Shown here: positions 26,649-35,062 of the stretch, one piece after another
How the letters are laid out: the number at the start of each line of letters is the position of its first letter
How positions within the stretch are numbered: position 1 is the first letter of the stretch
Origin: Phytohabitans aurantiacus
GTDB taxonomy: Bacteria; Actinomycetota; Actinomycetes; Mycobacteriales; Micromonosporaceae
DNA: 64,000 bases
Direction of reading: 5' to 3'
Assembly: GCF_027923225.1 (NCBI RefSeq)
Contig: NZ_BSDI01000071.1
Span: 1-64,000, forward strand
Program-made: the position numbers and the translations under genes
The notes under the pieces: generated by a model
Told to the model about the DNA's origin: nothing
The model's input: the letters and a program-made list of their open reading frames with translations, nothing else
The model's database searches: none

Positions 26649-26805
26649 GAGCTACCGCGACGCTCGCCGCGCTCCATACCGTAGCTCCCGCGGCCTCACC
26701 CGCCGCCGTCACACGACCAACCCCGACGAGGGCAGGTTGTGTGGCCGCGGACGGTGAGGCCGCGGGAGCAACGGGCATCGCGCACGGCGAACGCCGCGGT
26801 AGCTC
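26649..26805. repeat. Family A long inverted repeat, full copy (A6)
   Basis: GAGCTACCGCGACGCTCG at the left and CGCCGCGGTAGCTC at the right; inner arms GCTCCCGCGGCCTCACC and GGTGAGGCCGCGGGAGC. Flanks AAAGAAATACGC and CCTGAACCTGACCCCAAAAG match those of A3. The remaining DNA to the sigma-factor gene (26806-27009) shows no gene; it contains TCCACTGTGG at 26859. Confidence 0.85.
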
Positions 26806-27009
26806 GAAACCCGATCCTGAACCTGACCCCAAAAGGTAGCCCTGGCCAGGGTAGTCCACTGTGGCCTGGCAAGCGGCGAGACCAACCTATCCTGGCGCGG
26901 CGCCCAGCCGGGCTGGGAGTACGAGCCGGACGTGCACAACGGGTTGCGGCATCCGTGCAACGGGATGGGCCCGTAGCTTCGTGTAGGGAGGTGATGGGGG
27001 AGGGGTCGG

Positions 27010-27501
27010 TTGACATTCGAGGAGTACGTCGCGGCGCGGTTGCCGGCGTTGTTGCGGCAGGCGACCGCGCTGGCCGGTGATCCGCACGTGGCCGAAGACG
27101 TCGTGCAGGACGTGCTGATCAAGGCACAGCCGAGGTGGTCGCGGATCCGCGAATACGACATCCCGGACGCCTACCTGCGCAAAATGATTGTGAACGAGTT
27201 GCTGTCGGCGCGCAGGCGGGTCGCCGCCGCCCTGCGCCGGGAAAGGGTGCAGTACGCCGCGCCGCAACCGGACGGCGCCGACGAGGTGGTGGTGCGGCGT
27301 GAGGCGCTCCTCCAGGTGATACGCACGCTTCCGGCCCGCCAGCGCGTCGTGATCGCGCTGCGGTACTTCGAGGATATGGCCGACGCCGACATCGCCGGTG
27401 TACTTGGCTGCACCGAGGGGACGGTGCGCAGCCAGGCGTCCCGGGCGCTCGCCAAGCTGCGCGAGGTTGCCGCGCTGCAACCGGTACTGGAGGAAGAATG
27501 A
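27010..27501 (+). CDS. SigE-type ECF RNA polymerase sigma factor
   Basis: A 163-residue ECF sigma factor of the actinobacterial SigE/SigM-like group. Region 2 (residues about 5-70) includes ALAGDPHVAEDVVQDVLIKA and AYLRKMIVNEL; region 4 (about 100-155) includes LPARQRVVIALRYFEDMADADIAGVLGCTEGTVRSQASRALAKLR with a helix-turn-helix. It is expected to direct RNA polymerase to a small regulon in response to an envelope signal. TTG 27010 follows GGAGGGG. The next gene starts inside its stop codon (ATGA at 27498), the usual arrangement for a sigma/anti-sigma pair. Confidence 0.93.
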   Translation: MTFEEYVAARLPALLRQATALAGDPHVAEDVVQDVLIKAQPRWSRIREYDIPDAYLRKMIVNELLSARRRVAAALRRERVQYAAPQPDGADEVVVRREALLQVIRTLPARQRVVIALRYFEDMADADIAGVLGCTEGTVRSQASRALAKLREVAALQPVLEEE

Positions 27502-28508
27502 TCGACGCCGAAGCGATCCGCGACGCTTTCGCGGCTTTGGCCGACGAGGCTCCGGACGCGGACCGCATCCGTGCCGCGCTGGCCGGTCGCACGCGGCGGC
27601 ATCGCCAGCGCCGGTTGGTCCTGCGGCTCGCCGGTGCCGGTACCCTCGCGGCCACCACGGGGGTGGCCGCGGCCGGCGTGTGGCGCCTGACCCGCCCGTC
27701 AGATCCGGATTTTCCCGCCGTCGACGGCGGTCCCGGCGGCGGCTGGCTGGAGGTGCCTCTCCGTTTCCGCCCGACGTGGCTGCCGCACCGGTACGGCGAG
27801 GCCGCGCGCTCGTTCATTGTGGACGGTGGCCAGGTGCCGGTGCTCTCGCGGGAGTACCAGAAGGGCTCCGCCGAAGAGGTGATTTCGCTGCTGATTGGCC
27901 AGCATGAGTCGATCGAGGCGGACCGGCCCAACGGTGAAACGTCCATAGTAGATATCAACGGCTCGCCGGGTCGGCTCGTGCGGGTGACGGATATCGGGCT
28001 TGCCACCCACGTCAGTTGGCAGCGGCCGGGCGAGCCGCCGCTGATCGTCAGCGTGCTGACCGCGGGTGGCGCGGACGTCCAGCGAGACGTGGCGCTGCGC
28101 GTCGCGCGATCGGTGCGGCCCGATCCCGGGCTGACGTGGGTCGGCCCGCGCCTCGGCTGGCGGCCGCCCGATCTCGCGACCGCGCCGTGGCGGCTGCGTC
28201 AGGGATTCTATGGCGCCGACTGGACGCAGGACGTGACGGTCGACGGCGCCGACGGGCGGCAACTCATCATCGGCATGGGGCCCGGTGTGTCCCAGCGGTT
28301 CGAGACCACCTTCGCTAGCGAGCCGATCCGGATCCGCGAGTGGAGCGGCCTGCTGATCCGGGAGAACGGGCAGCTCTTCCTGAGTCAGCCCGACGGCGTC
28401 GAGGCGTTCGTCCAACTGGACAGCGAGTCCGTCGACGAGATGGTCCAGATCATGGAGGCGTTCGACAGTGGACCGTGGCCGGACATGAGCTGGGTCGGCG
28501 GGCGGTGA
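27498..28508 (+). CDS. Membrane-anchored probable anti-sigma protein
   Basis: A 336-residue protein translationally coupled to the sigma factor. Residues 1-42 form a short cytoplasmic helical part (IRDAFAALADEAPDADRIRAALAGRTRRHRQRR), followed by one membrane segment at about 43-63 (LVLRLAGAGTLAATTGVAAAGVW) and a 270-residue extracytoplasmic beta-rich domain. This topology, rather than sequence similarity, supports an anti-sigma role: the inner part would hold the sigma factor and the outer part sense the signal. No zinc-binding HxxxCxxC motif is present. Function beyond this is inference. Confidence 0.7.
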   Translation: MIDAEAIRDAFAALADEAPDADRIRAALAGRTRRHRQRRLVLRLAGAGTLAATTGVAAAGVWRLTRPSDPDFPAVDGGPGGGWLEVPLRFRPTWLPHRYGEAARSFIVDGGQVPVLSREYQKGSAEEVISLLIGQHESIEADRPNGETSIVDINGSPGRLVRVTDIGLATHVSWQRPGEPPLIVSVLTAGGADVQRDVALRVARSVRPDPGLTWVGPRLGWRPPDLATAPWRLRQGFYGADWTQDVTVDGADGRQLIIGMGPGVSQRFETTFASEPIRIREWSGLLIRENGQLFLSQPDGVEAFVQLDSESVDEMVQIMEAFDSGPWPDMSWVGGR

Positions 28509-28585
28509 GCCTCGCATGATCGGTGACGAGTATTCCACCTTCGTCTATCTTGACGAGCATCGATGAGTGGCGGAGTGTTCGGAGC

Positions 28586-29653
28586 ATGACACGTCGCCAG
28601 CTCGTCGTGGCACTGCTCGCCACCGTGGTCGCTTCGCTGACGGTGATCGGTGCCGTCGCGCTGGTCGTGCCGCGCGCCGACGCGGGGATGGTGTCGCCGA
28701 CGCTCACCGTGACGCCGCCCAGCACGACGCCGTTCCCGCCGGGCGCGACGACCAACCTCGTCGCCTCCGTCGTGCGCACCGGATCGGTCACCCTGACGTG
28801 GACGGCCGCCCCGCGCGGCTGCTGCGTGATCGCGGCCTACGACATCACGTACACGCAGGCGTTCAACGACATCGTGTGGCAGACGAGCGTCGCCGGCACC
28901 GCCACCACCGCCACGATTTCCACCCTGTCGCGGGCGTCGGAGTACCGGTTCTCCGTGTCGGCGCGCGACGACCAGGGGCGCCGGGGCGGAGCGGCGTCGG
29001 TCACGTTCGTCACGCCGGCCACCGACACCGGCCCGGACACCACACCGCCCAGCAAGCCGGCGGACTTCGCCGCCAGCAACGTCACCGCGGCGAGCGCCAC
29101 GCTGAGCTGGTCGCCGTCGACCGACGACGTGGGCGTCACCGGTTACCAGGTCTACAAGTTCGACGGGCTGTGGGCCTCGACGCTGGTCGCCACGGTGACC
29201 GGCACCAGCTACACGGCGCTGCTGTCGCCCGGGCGCAACCTCTTCTACATAAGGGCGCGGGACGCCGCCGGCAACGTGTCGCTCGCGGCCGGCACGATCA
29301 GCGTCAACGGCACGGGTACGCCCACGACGGGCCCGACACCGTGTCGGGTCGTCTACACCGTCCAGTCACAGTGGACGGGTGGCTTCGTGGCCGCGGTGAC
29401 CGTGCACAACCAGTCGTCGGTGGCGTTGAACGGCTGGACGCTCGGCTTCCGGTTCACCGGTGACCAGCGGATCACCTCCGCGTGGGGCGTCTCGGTGTTC
29501 CAGAACGGCGCGGTCGTGACGGCCGACAGCGCGGCGTGGAACGGCGCGATCCCGGTCGGTGGCAGTGCGTCGTTCGGCTTCCAGGGCTCGTGGGTGGGCG
29601 GCAATCCCGCGCCCACCGCCTTCACCCTGAACGGCGGCCCCTGCACCGCGTGA
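28586..29653 (+). CDS. Secreted FnIII-CBM2 protein
   Basis: A 355-residue exported protein with no catalytic domain. Residues 1 to about 34 are a signal peptide (LVVALLATVVASLTVIGAVALVVPRADA). Two fibronectin type III modules follow (about 42-145 and 155-245; marks SVTLTWTAAP.. YDITY.. YRFSVSARD and SATLSWSPSTDDVGVTGYQVY.. YIRARDAAGN). A type 2 carbohydrate-binding module ends the protein (about 255-355), with CRVVYTVQSQWTGGFVAAVTVHN, GWTLGF and AAWNG, and a Cys at each end. It should bind cellulose or chitin. ATG 28586 is chosen over the longer frame from 28523. It might belong to the regulon of the sigma factor upstream. Confidence 0.88.
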   Translation: MTRRQLVVALLATVVASLTVIGAVALVVPRADAGMVSPTLTVTPPSTTPFPPGATTNLVASVVRTGSVTLTWTAAPRGCCVIAAYDITYTQAFNDIVWQTSVAGTATTATISTLSRASEYRFSVSARDDQGRRGGAASVTFVTPATDTGPDTTPPSKPADFAASNVTAASATLSWSPSTDDVGVTGYQVYKFDGLWASTLVATVTGTSYTALLSPGRNLFYIRARDAAGNVSLAAGTISVNGTGTPTTGPTPCRVVYTVQSQWTGGFVAAVTVHNQSSVALNGWTLGFRFTGDQRITSAWGVSVFQNGAVVTADSAAWNGAIPVGGSASFGFQGSWVGGNPAPTAFTLNGGPCTA

Positions 29654-30610
29654 TCAGATAAGGCTCCTCGCCACCTGTAGGTCGGTGATGAGCACGTTGA
29701 CCCAGCCACCAGACAGCGCCGCCCGGATGGCGGTGGACTTGCGAGCCCCGCCGGCGACGGCGACCCGGCGGGGCACCGCGCGCAGCTTCGCCGCGCTGAT
29801 GCCGAGCACGCGATCGTCGAATGTGGACTCGATGTGCTGTCCCTTCTCGTCGAAGAACCGCACGCACACGTCGCCGACCGCGCCCGCCTCCCGCAGCGCC
29901 GGCAACTCGCTTTCGGCGAAGGCGTTGCCGCTCTCCCGCAGCAGCGGCGACGGCTCGATGCTGCCGACGCCGACCAGCGCCATCGTGAGGCCGTCGCAGG
30001 CGCGCAGCGCCGGCTCGATGTTGGGGTCGCTGACGAACATCTGCCGCATGTCGCCGGAGGCCAGCAGGCCAGGCGCGGGCAGGTACACCGCTTGCGCGCC
30101 GGTTACGGCGGCCAGGCGGCCGGCGATCCGGGTGGCGTGGTTCTGAGCGGTCACGTTGCCCACGCCGCCGAGCATCTGCACCACCTGCTCGGCGACCCGG
30201 GTCGGCCGGGGGCGCATGGCCTCCACGGTCGCGAGGATGGTGGCGCTCCACGAGGAGACGCCGATGCGCTCGCCGCCCATGAGGGTGGTCTCCAGGTAGA
30301 CGGCGGCCGCCGCGCCGAGCGCGCGCAGGATCTGGTTTTCGTCCGCGTGGTCGTCGGTGTCGGCGACGATGACCTCTGTGAGGCCGTACTCCTCCTCGAT
30401 CCGCTCCTCCAGTTCGGCGTACACCCCGCGCGGGGTGACGACGGTGGTGCGCACGATGCCCAGCTCGACGGCGCGCTTGAGCAGGCGTGACACGCGTGGC
30501 TGCGAGATGTGCAGCTGCTGTGCGATCTGCGGCTGCCGGACGCCGCGCTCGTGGTACATCCGGGCGACCTTCGTCAGCAGCCGGATGTGGTCGGTAGCGA
30601 GCTCATCCAC
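29654..30610 (-). CDS. SorC/DeoR-type sugar-binding transcriptional regulator
   Basis: A 318-residue repressor or activator with an N-terminal helix-turn-helix (VRQPQIAQQLHISQPRVSRLLKRAVELGIV, residues about 25-55) and a large sugar-phosphate-binding domain related to isomerases (LGGVGN, LVGVGSIEPSP, GDVCVRFFDEKG, VAVAGGARKSTAIRAAL). GTG 30610 lies 7 bases after a TATTCT -10-like box on this strand, so the message may be leaderless; TTG 30631 is an alternative. It is divergent from the sugar operon and a perfect 7-3-7 palindrome sits between them. It should sense an intermediate of that pathway. Its stop abuts the stop of the CBM2 gene. Confidence 0.9.
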   Translation of the reverse strand: MDELATDHIRLLTKVARMYHERGVRQPQIAQQLHISQPRVSRLLKRAVELGIVRTTVVTPRGVYAELEERIEEEYGLTEVIVADTDDHADENQILRALGAAAAVYLETTLMGGERIGVSSWSATILATVEAMRPRPTRVAEQVVQMLGGVGNVTAQNHATRIAGRLAAVTGAQAVYLPAPGLLASGDMRQMFVSDPNIEPALRACDGLTMALVGVGSIEPSPLLRESGNAFAESELPALREAGAVGDVCVRFFDEKGQHIESTFDDRVLGISAAKLRAVPRRVAVAGGARKSTAIRAALSGGWVNVLITDLQVARSLI

Positions 30611-30624
30611 GTCCGCAGAATAGC

Positions 30625-30641
30625 CATTCAATCCTTGAATG
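30625..30641. promoter_or_regulatory. Palindromic operator for the SorC-type regulator
   Basis: CATTCAATCCTTGAATG is a perfect inverted repeat of 7 bp arms around TCC. It overlaps the likely -35 box of the isomerase operon (TTGAAT, 30635-30640) and lies just upstream of the regulator start, so binding could control both directions. Confidence 0.75.
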
Positions 30642-30663
30642 TGTAGTCAGAGCTGCCTACGGT
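30635..30663 (+). promoter_or_regulatory. Predicted promoter of the sugar operon
   Basis: TTGAAT (30635-30640) and TACGGT (30658-30663) are 17 bp apart. Transcription would begin at about 30670, which is the ATG of the isomerase gene, suggesting a leaderless transcript. The -35 box is half of the operator palindrome. Confidence 0.5.
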
Positions 30664-30669
30664 GGTGTT

Positions 30670-31674
30670 ATGTCAGATCAGCGGCGAATAGATATGCAGA
30701 CCCCGGTGTTCGGGGCCGGCATCTGGCACTTCGGTCGGTACGTCGACCGGTACGCCACCGACGGCTACGGGCCGCCGGTGAACACCCTGGCGGCGATCGG
30801 CCTGGCGGGCCAGGTCGAGGACCTGTCGGTGGTCGACATGACGTACCCGTTCGACCCGGCCGGGTTGACCGTCGAGGAGGTCGGCGCCGCGCTCAAGCAG
30901 CACGATCTTCGGGCCATCGCGGTGACGCCGGAGATCTACACCCGCCGGTTCAGTCGCGGCGCGTTCACCAACCCGGACGCCGCCGTGCGCAGGGCCGCGA
31001 TCGACCTGGTCTCGCAGGCGGCCGAGGCCGCCCGTGTGCTCGGCTGCGACTACGTCAAGCTCTGGCCCGGGCAGGACGGCTGGGACTATCCGTTCCAGGC
31101 CGACCACCAGCAGCTCTGGCGGTACTCGCTGGAGGCCGTCGGGGAGTTGGCGTCCACGTTCCCCGACCTGAGGTTCGCCATCGAGTACAAGCCGCGCGAG
31201 CCCCGCAACGCGATGGTCTTCTCGTCGGTGGCCAAGACGCTGCTCGGCATCGAGGAGATCGGCCTGCCCAATGTGGGCATCCTGCTCGACTTCGGCCATT
31301 CGCTGTACGGCGGCGAGTCACCGGCCGACGCCGCCCGGCTGGCCATCTCCCGTGGCCGGCTGTTCGCCATCGACGTCAACGACAACTACCGCGGCTGGGA
31401 CGACGACATGGTGACCGGGTCGATGCACCCGATCGAGACGTTCGAGTTCTTCCATGCCCTGCACGACGCCGGCTGGGACGGGGTCTGGCAGCTCGACCAG
31501 TTCCCGTTCCGGGAAGACAGCGTCCAGGCCGCCCGCGACGGCATCGCGGTGATGAAGCGGATCCACCGCGCCCTCGGCCGGCTCGACCGCGACGCGCTCG
31601 CCGCCGCCCAGCAGGCCCAGGACGCCCTCGCCGCGCAGCGGATCATCCAGGCCGCCCTGTACGGGGACGCCTGA
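30670..31674 (+). CDS. TIM-barrel sugar isomerase/epimerase
   Basis: A 334-residue member of the xylose-isomerase-like/AP-endonuclease-2 TIM-barrel superfamily. Metal-binding and catalytic positions are visible: RFAIEYKPREP (Glu), GILLDFGHSLYGGE (Asp/His), FAIDVNDNYRGWDDDM (Asp, Asn, Asp) and GVWQLDQFPFRED (Asp). It should interconvert an aldose and a ketose or epimerise one. ATG 30670 fits a leaderless start; ATG 30703 is an alternative. The next gene overlaps (TGATG). With the split transketolase and FGGY kinase, the set matches the D-apiose route in which an isomerase makes D-apulose; the substrate is inference. Confidence 0.85.
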   Translation: MSDQRRIDMQTPVFGAGIWHFGRYVDRYATDGYGPPVNTLAAIGLAGQVEDLSVVDMTYPFDPAGLTVEEVGAALKQHDLRAIAVTPEIYTRRFSRGAFTNPDAAVRRAAIDLVSQAAEAARVLGCDYVKLWPGQDGWDYPFQADHQQLWRYSLEAVGELASTFPDLRFAIEYKPREPRNAMVFSSVAKTLLGIEEIGLPNVGILLDFGHSLYGGESPADAARLAISRGRLFAIDVNDNYRGWDDDMVTGSMHPIETFEFFHALHDAGWDGVWQLDQFPFREDSVQAARDGIAVMKRIHRALGRLDRDALAAAQQAQDALAAQRIIQAALYGDA

Positions 31675-32555
31675 TGCTGCCCGCTGATCCCGACCGCGCC
31701 ATCCGGTACCGCGACGCGGTCGCCCGGATCCGGGGCGCCGGCGCCGAGGCGGCGGCCACCGAGCTGGCCGGTATCGCCCGCGAGGTGCGCCGCAGCATCG
31801 TCCGGATGATCGACCGCGCCCAGCTGGGGCACATCGGCGGCGACCTGTCGGTGACCGACATCCTGGTGACCTGCTTCTGGGGCGCCCTCACGCTCGACCC
31901 GCAGCGCCCCACCTGGGAGCAGCGCGACCGGTTCATCCTCAGCAAGGGGCACTGCGCCGCTGCGCTCTACTCCACGCTGGCGCACTCCGGTTTCTTCCAC
32001 ACCGCCGAGCTGGACACGTTCATGGCGCCGCTGTCCGCGCTGAACGGCCACCCCAACAAGATCAAGGTGCCCGGCGTCGAGACCAACACCGGCGCCCTCG
32101 GCCACGGCTTCCCGGTGGCGACCGGCTGCGCCATCGCCGCCCGCCTGGCGGGGCAGACCTGGCGCACCGTCGTCGTCCTCGGCGACGGCGAGATGCAGGA
32201 GGGCAGCAACTGGGAGGCGGCGATGACGGCGGCACACTACGGCTTGTCCTCGCTCACCGCGATCGTCGACCGTAACCGGCTGCAGCAGGGCGCCCGCACC
32301 GAGCAGACCAAGAGCCTGGAACCGCTCGGCGACAAGTGGCGCAGCTTCGGCTGGGAGGTGCGCGAGGTCGACGGGCACGACCATCTGGCTGTACTGGAAG
32401 CACTGGCACCGTCGACGAATGGTCAGCCCGTCGCCGTCATCGCCAACACCGTCAAAGGCAAGGGTGTGTCCTTCATGGAGGATCGGGTCGAGTGGCACCA
32501 CAAGGTGCCCACCCGCGAACAGGTCGCCCTCGCGCTCGGGGAGCTGGGAGCATGA
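31674..32555 (+). CDS. Transketolase, N-terminal (ThDP-binding) subunit
   Basis: A 293-residue subunit corresponding to the first third of a transketolase. It carries QLGHIGGDLSVTDILV, SKGHCAAALY, the GALGHGFPVATG loop and the thiamine-diphosphate motif GDGEMQEGSNWEAAM..IVDRN (GDG-x27-N). It binds ThDP/Mg and must pair with the C-terminal subunit encoded next (ATGA overlap at 32552). Split transketolases of this type act in specialised sugar pathways, for example apulose-4-phosphate transketolase, which passes a two-carbon unit to glyceraldehyde 3-phosphate, or in cofactor biosynthesis; the operon context favours sugar catabolism. Confidence 0.93.
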   Translation: MLPADPDRAIRYRDAVARIRGAGAEAAATELAGIAREVRRSIVRMIDRAQLGHIGGDLSVTDILVTCFWGALTLDPQRPTWEQRDRFILSKGHCAAALYSTLAHSGFFHTAELDTFMAPLSALNGHPNKIKVPGVETNTGALGHGFPVATGCAIAARLAGQTWRTVVVLGDGEMQEGSNWEAAMTAAHYGLSSLTAIVDRNRLQQGARTEQTKSLEPLGDKWRSFGWEVREVDGHDHLAVLEALAPSTNGQPVAVIANTVKGKGVSFMEDRVEWHHKVPTREQVALALGELGA

Positions 32556-33508
32556 CCGTCGTCGACGAGGTGGTGACGTACGACTGCCGGCAGGCGTTCG
32601 CGGAGGAGCTGCGGGCGCTGGCCCGGGCCGACGACCGGATCGTGGCCGTGTGCAACGACTCGGTCGGCTCCAGCAACCTGGTCGGGTTCCGGGAGGAGTT
32701 CCCCGAGCGACTGATCAACGTCGGCATCGCCGAGCAGGACCTGGTCGGCGTGGCCGCTGGGCTGGCCAACGCCGGCAGGATACCGTTCGTGTGCGCGGCC
32801 GCGCCGTTTCTGACCGGGCGGGCGCTGGAGCAGATCAAGGCAGACGTGGCATACAGCGAGGCGCATGTTGTCCTGTGTGGACAGAGTCCGGGGATGGCGT
32901 ACGGTGAGCTGGGCCCGACGCACCACTCCATCGAAGACCTTTCCTGGATACGGGCGGTGGCGAACCTCGACGTCATCGTCCCCGCAGACCCGGCCCAGAC
33001 CCGGGCCGCGGTGCGCTGGGCGGCCTCTTCCGGACGCCCGGCGTACCTGCGGACCCCCCGGTTCAAGGTGCCGGCGGTCACCCCGGCAGACGCCCCGTTC
33101 GCACCCGGCCGGGCTGTCCGCCTCACCGACGGCGACGACGTGACCGTCATCGCGATCGGATCGCTCACCTCCCGCGCGCTGGAGGCGGCCGCACGGCTGC
33201 GCGCCGAGGGGATCGGCGTGCGGGTGCTCAACATGCCGTTCGTCGACCCGATCGACACCGGCGCGGTGCTCGCCGCCGCCCGTGAGACGCGCGGCATCGT
33301 CACCGCCGAAGAGGCGACCACCAGCGGGGGACTGGGGGCCGCGGTCGCCGCGACCGTGGTGACCGGGCACCCGACCGCGATGCGCATCCTGGGCATCCCG
33401 CGGGTGTTCGCGCCGACCGGCAGCGCGGCCTTCCTGCTCGACCACTTCGGACTGTCGGCCGATGGCATCGTCGACGCCGTCCGCGATCTGTTAGCGGGCA
33501 ATGGATAG
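32552..33508 (+). CDS. Transketolase, C-terminal (pyrimidine-binding) subunit
   Basis: A 318-residue subunit with the pyrimidine-binding domain (residues about 10-170; RLINVGIAEQDLVGVAAGLANAG holds the catalytic Glu that activates ThDP, and GPTHHSIEDLSWIRAVANLDVIVPAD is the transketolase motif) and a C-terminal regulatory Rossmann domain (about 190-310; VTVIAIGSLTSRALEAA). Start ATG overlaps the preceding stop and its own stop is overlapped by the kinase start (8 bp), implying stoichiometric translation of the four-gene operon. Confidence 0.93.
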   Translation: MTVVDEVVTYDCRQAFAEELRALARADDRIVAVCNDSVGSSNLVGFREEFPERLINVGIAEQDLVGVAAGLANAGRIPFVCAAAPFLTGRALEQIKADVAYSEAHVVLCGQSPGMAYGELGPTHHSIEDLSWIRAVANLDVIVPADPAQTRAAVRWAASSGRPAYLRTPRFKVPAVTPADAPFAPGRAVRLTDGDDVTVIAIGSLTSRALEAAARLRAEGIGVRVLNMPFVDPIDTGAVLAAARETRGIVTAEEATTSGGLGAAVAATVVTGHPTAMRILGIPRVFAPTGSAAFLLDHFGLSADGIVDAVRDLLAGNG

Positions 33509-35003
33509 CGGGCCGCTCGTCCTCGCCGTCGACCAGGGGACCAGCTCCACCAAGGCGCTGCTCGTCGACGCCGAGGGCCGGGTCGTGGCGCGGGCGACGG
33601 CGCCGCTGTCGGAGGCACAGCCGCAACCGGGCTGGGTCGAGCAGGACGCCGAGGAGCTGTGGCAGAGCGTACGGGCGGCCGTGGAGGGCTGCGTCGACGC
33701 GGGCGTGGCGCACCGGATCGAGGCGGTCGGCCTGAGCACCCAGCGGGAGTCGCTGGCGCTGTGGGACCGCCGTACCGGCCAGCCGCTGGGACCGCTGGTG
33801 AGCTGGCAGGACCAGCGCACGGCCGGCCAGTGCCGGGAGCTCGCGGCGGCCGGCGCCGGCCCGCTCGTCCGTGAGCTCAGCGGGATGCCGCTGGACCCGA
33901 TGTTCTCGGCGCTGAAGGCCCGCTGGCTGCTGGACGCGTACGACCCGTCCCGGCGGCGCGCCGAGGCGGGGGAGCTGTGCCTCGGCACCGTCGACTCGTG
34001 GCTGCTGAGCCGGTTCGGCGGCGACCACGTGACGGAGGTCGGCAACGCCTCCCGCACCCAACTGCTCAATGTGGACACCCAGCGGTGGGACGAGCGGCTG
34101 CTCGACCTGTTCGGCGTACCCGTCGAGGTGCTGCCCCGCGTGCTGGCCTCATGCGCCGAATTCCCCGCGGCGCGCGGACTCGGGCCCGTGCCGGACGGTA
34201 CGCCGGTGCGGGCCGTGCTCGGCGACTCGCACGCGGCCATGTTCGCCCACGCCGGCTGGCGGCCCGGCGTCGTCAAGGCCACCTACGGCACCGGCTCGTC
34301 GGTGATGGCGCTCGGCGACCCCGGCGGCAGCACCGCCCTGTGCCGCAGCATCGCCTGGGACCTGAGTGGAGCCGGGGACATGGGGGAAGCCGGGCACATG
34401 AGGGGAGCCGGGGACGTCACCGGTCCCGTGCACGCCGTCGAAGGCAACATCCGCGCGACCGGCCGCGCCCTGAGCTGGCTCGCGGAGCTGTTCGGCACCG
34501 ACGAGCAGACGCTGCTCGACGAGGCGCCGCCTAGCGCCGGCCGGATACAGTTCGTGCCCGCCTTCGGTGGCCTCGGCGCGCCGTGGTGGAATCCCGACGC
34601 GGTCGCCGTCCTGAGTGGACTGACACTGGGCACCCGCCGGGGCGATCTGGTCGCCGCGGCGCTGGACGCGATCGTCCACCAGGTCGAAGATGTCGTGAGC
34701 GCGATCGACGCGAGCGTCGGCAAGGTACAGGTGCTGCTTGCCGACGGCGGCCTGACCCGCAGCGCGCGCCTCATGCGGGCGCAGGCCGATCTGAGCGGGC
34801 GGCGCGTGGCGCGGTCCGCCGAGCCCGACCTGTCGTGCCTCGGCGCCGCCGACGCGGCTGGCCTGGCCGCCGGCCTGTGGAGCCTGACCGACCTGGAGGA
34901 GCGCCTCCGCCCGTCCACCGACTTCTACCCGGAGATGGACGAGCGGACCCGCGCCGAGTCGCGCGAGCGCTGGCTGGCCGCGATCGACCGCACCCTCTCA
35001 TGA
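33501..35003 (+). CDS. FGGY-family carbohydrate kinase
   Basis: A 500-residue sugar kinase with two ribonuclease-H-like domains. The phosphate-1 loop is AVDQGTSSTKALLVD (residues about 9-23), substrate loop WVEQDAEELW and STQRESLALWD..SWQDQRT, and the second-domain ATP motif KATYGTGSSVMALG. These marks sit between glycerol kinase and pentulose kinases; an apulose, xylulose or related kinase is likely. An 18 bp repeat present three times (34366-34419) adds the hydrophilic segment GAGDMGEAGHMRGAGDV at about residues 290-306, which normal family members lack. The gene starts inside the transketolase gene and ends at the bidirectional hairpin at 35001. Confidence 0.9.
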   Translation: MDSGPLVLAVDQGTSSTKALLVDAEGRVVARATAPLSEAQPQPGWVEQDAEELWQSVRAAVEGCVDAGVAHRIEAVGLSTQRESLALWDRRTGQPLGPLVSWQDQRTAGQCRELAAAGAGPLVRELSGMPLDPMFSALKARWLLDAYDPSRRRAEAGELCLGTVDSWLLSRFGGDHVTEVGNASRTQLLNVDTQRWDERLLDLFGVPVEVLPRVLASCAEFPAARGLGPVPDGTPVRAVLGDSHAAMFAHAGWRPGVVKATYGTGSSVMALGDPGGSTALCRSIAWDLSGAGDMGEAGHMRGAGDVTGPVHAVEGNIRATGRALSWLAELFGTDEQTLLDEAPPSAGRIQFVPAFGGLGAPWWNPDAVAVLSGLTLGTRRGDLVAAALDAIVHQVEDVVSAIDASVGKVQVLLADGGLTRSARLMRAQADLSGRRVARSAEPDLSCLGAADAAGLAAGLWSLTDLEERLRPSTDFYPEMDERTRAESRERWLAAIDRTLS

Positions 35004-35052
35004 TCAGGGCGTCCCCGACGCCGTTCTAGCGACTTGAGGGACGCCCTGATCA
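35001..35052. terminator. Bidirectional hairpin terminator
   Basis: TGATCAGGGCGTCCC (35001-35015) pairs with GGGACGCCCTGATCA (35038-35052), a perfect 15 bp stem. It begins within the kinase stop codon and ends 10 bp from the convergent esterase stop, so it can serve both operons. Its inner 36 bp share ends and spacing with the terminator at 16537. Confidence 0.8.
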
Positions 35053-35062
35053 CGGTGGAGGG

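Noticed and set aside
29654..35003. Calvin or pentose-phosphate-cycle genes
   Set aside because: The transketolase is split and coupled to an isomerase, FGGY kinase and SorC regulator, which is a catabolic arrangement rather than central metabolism.
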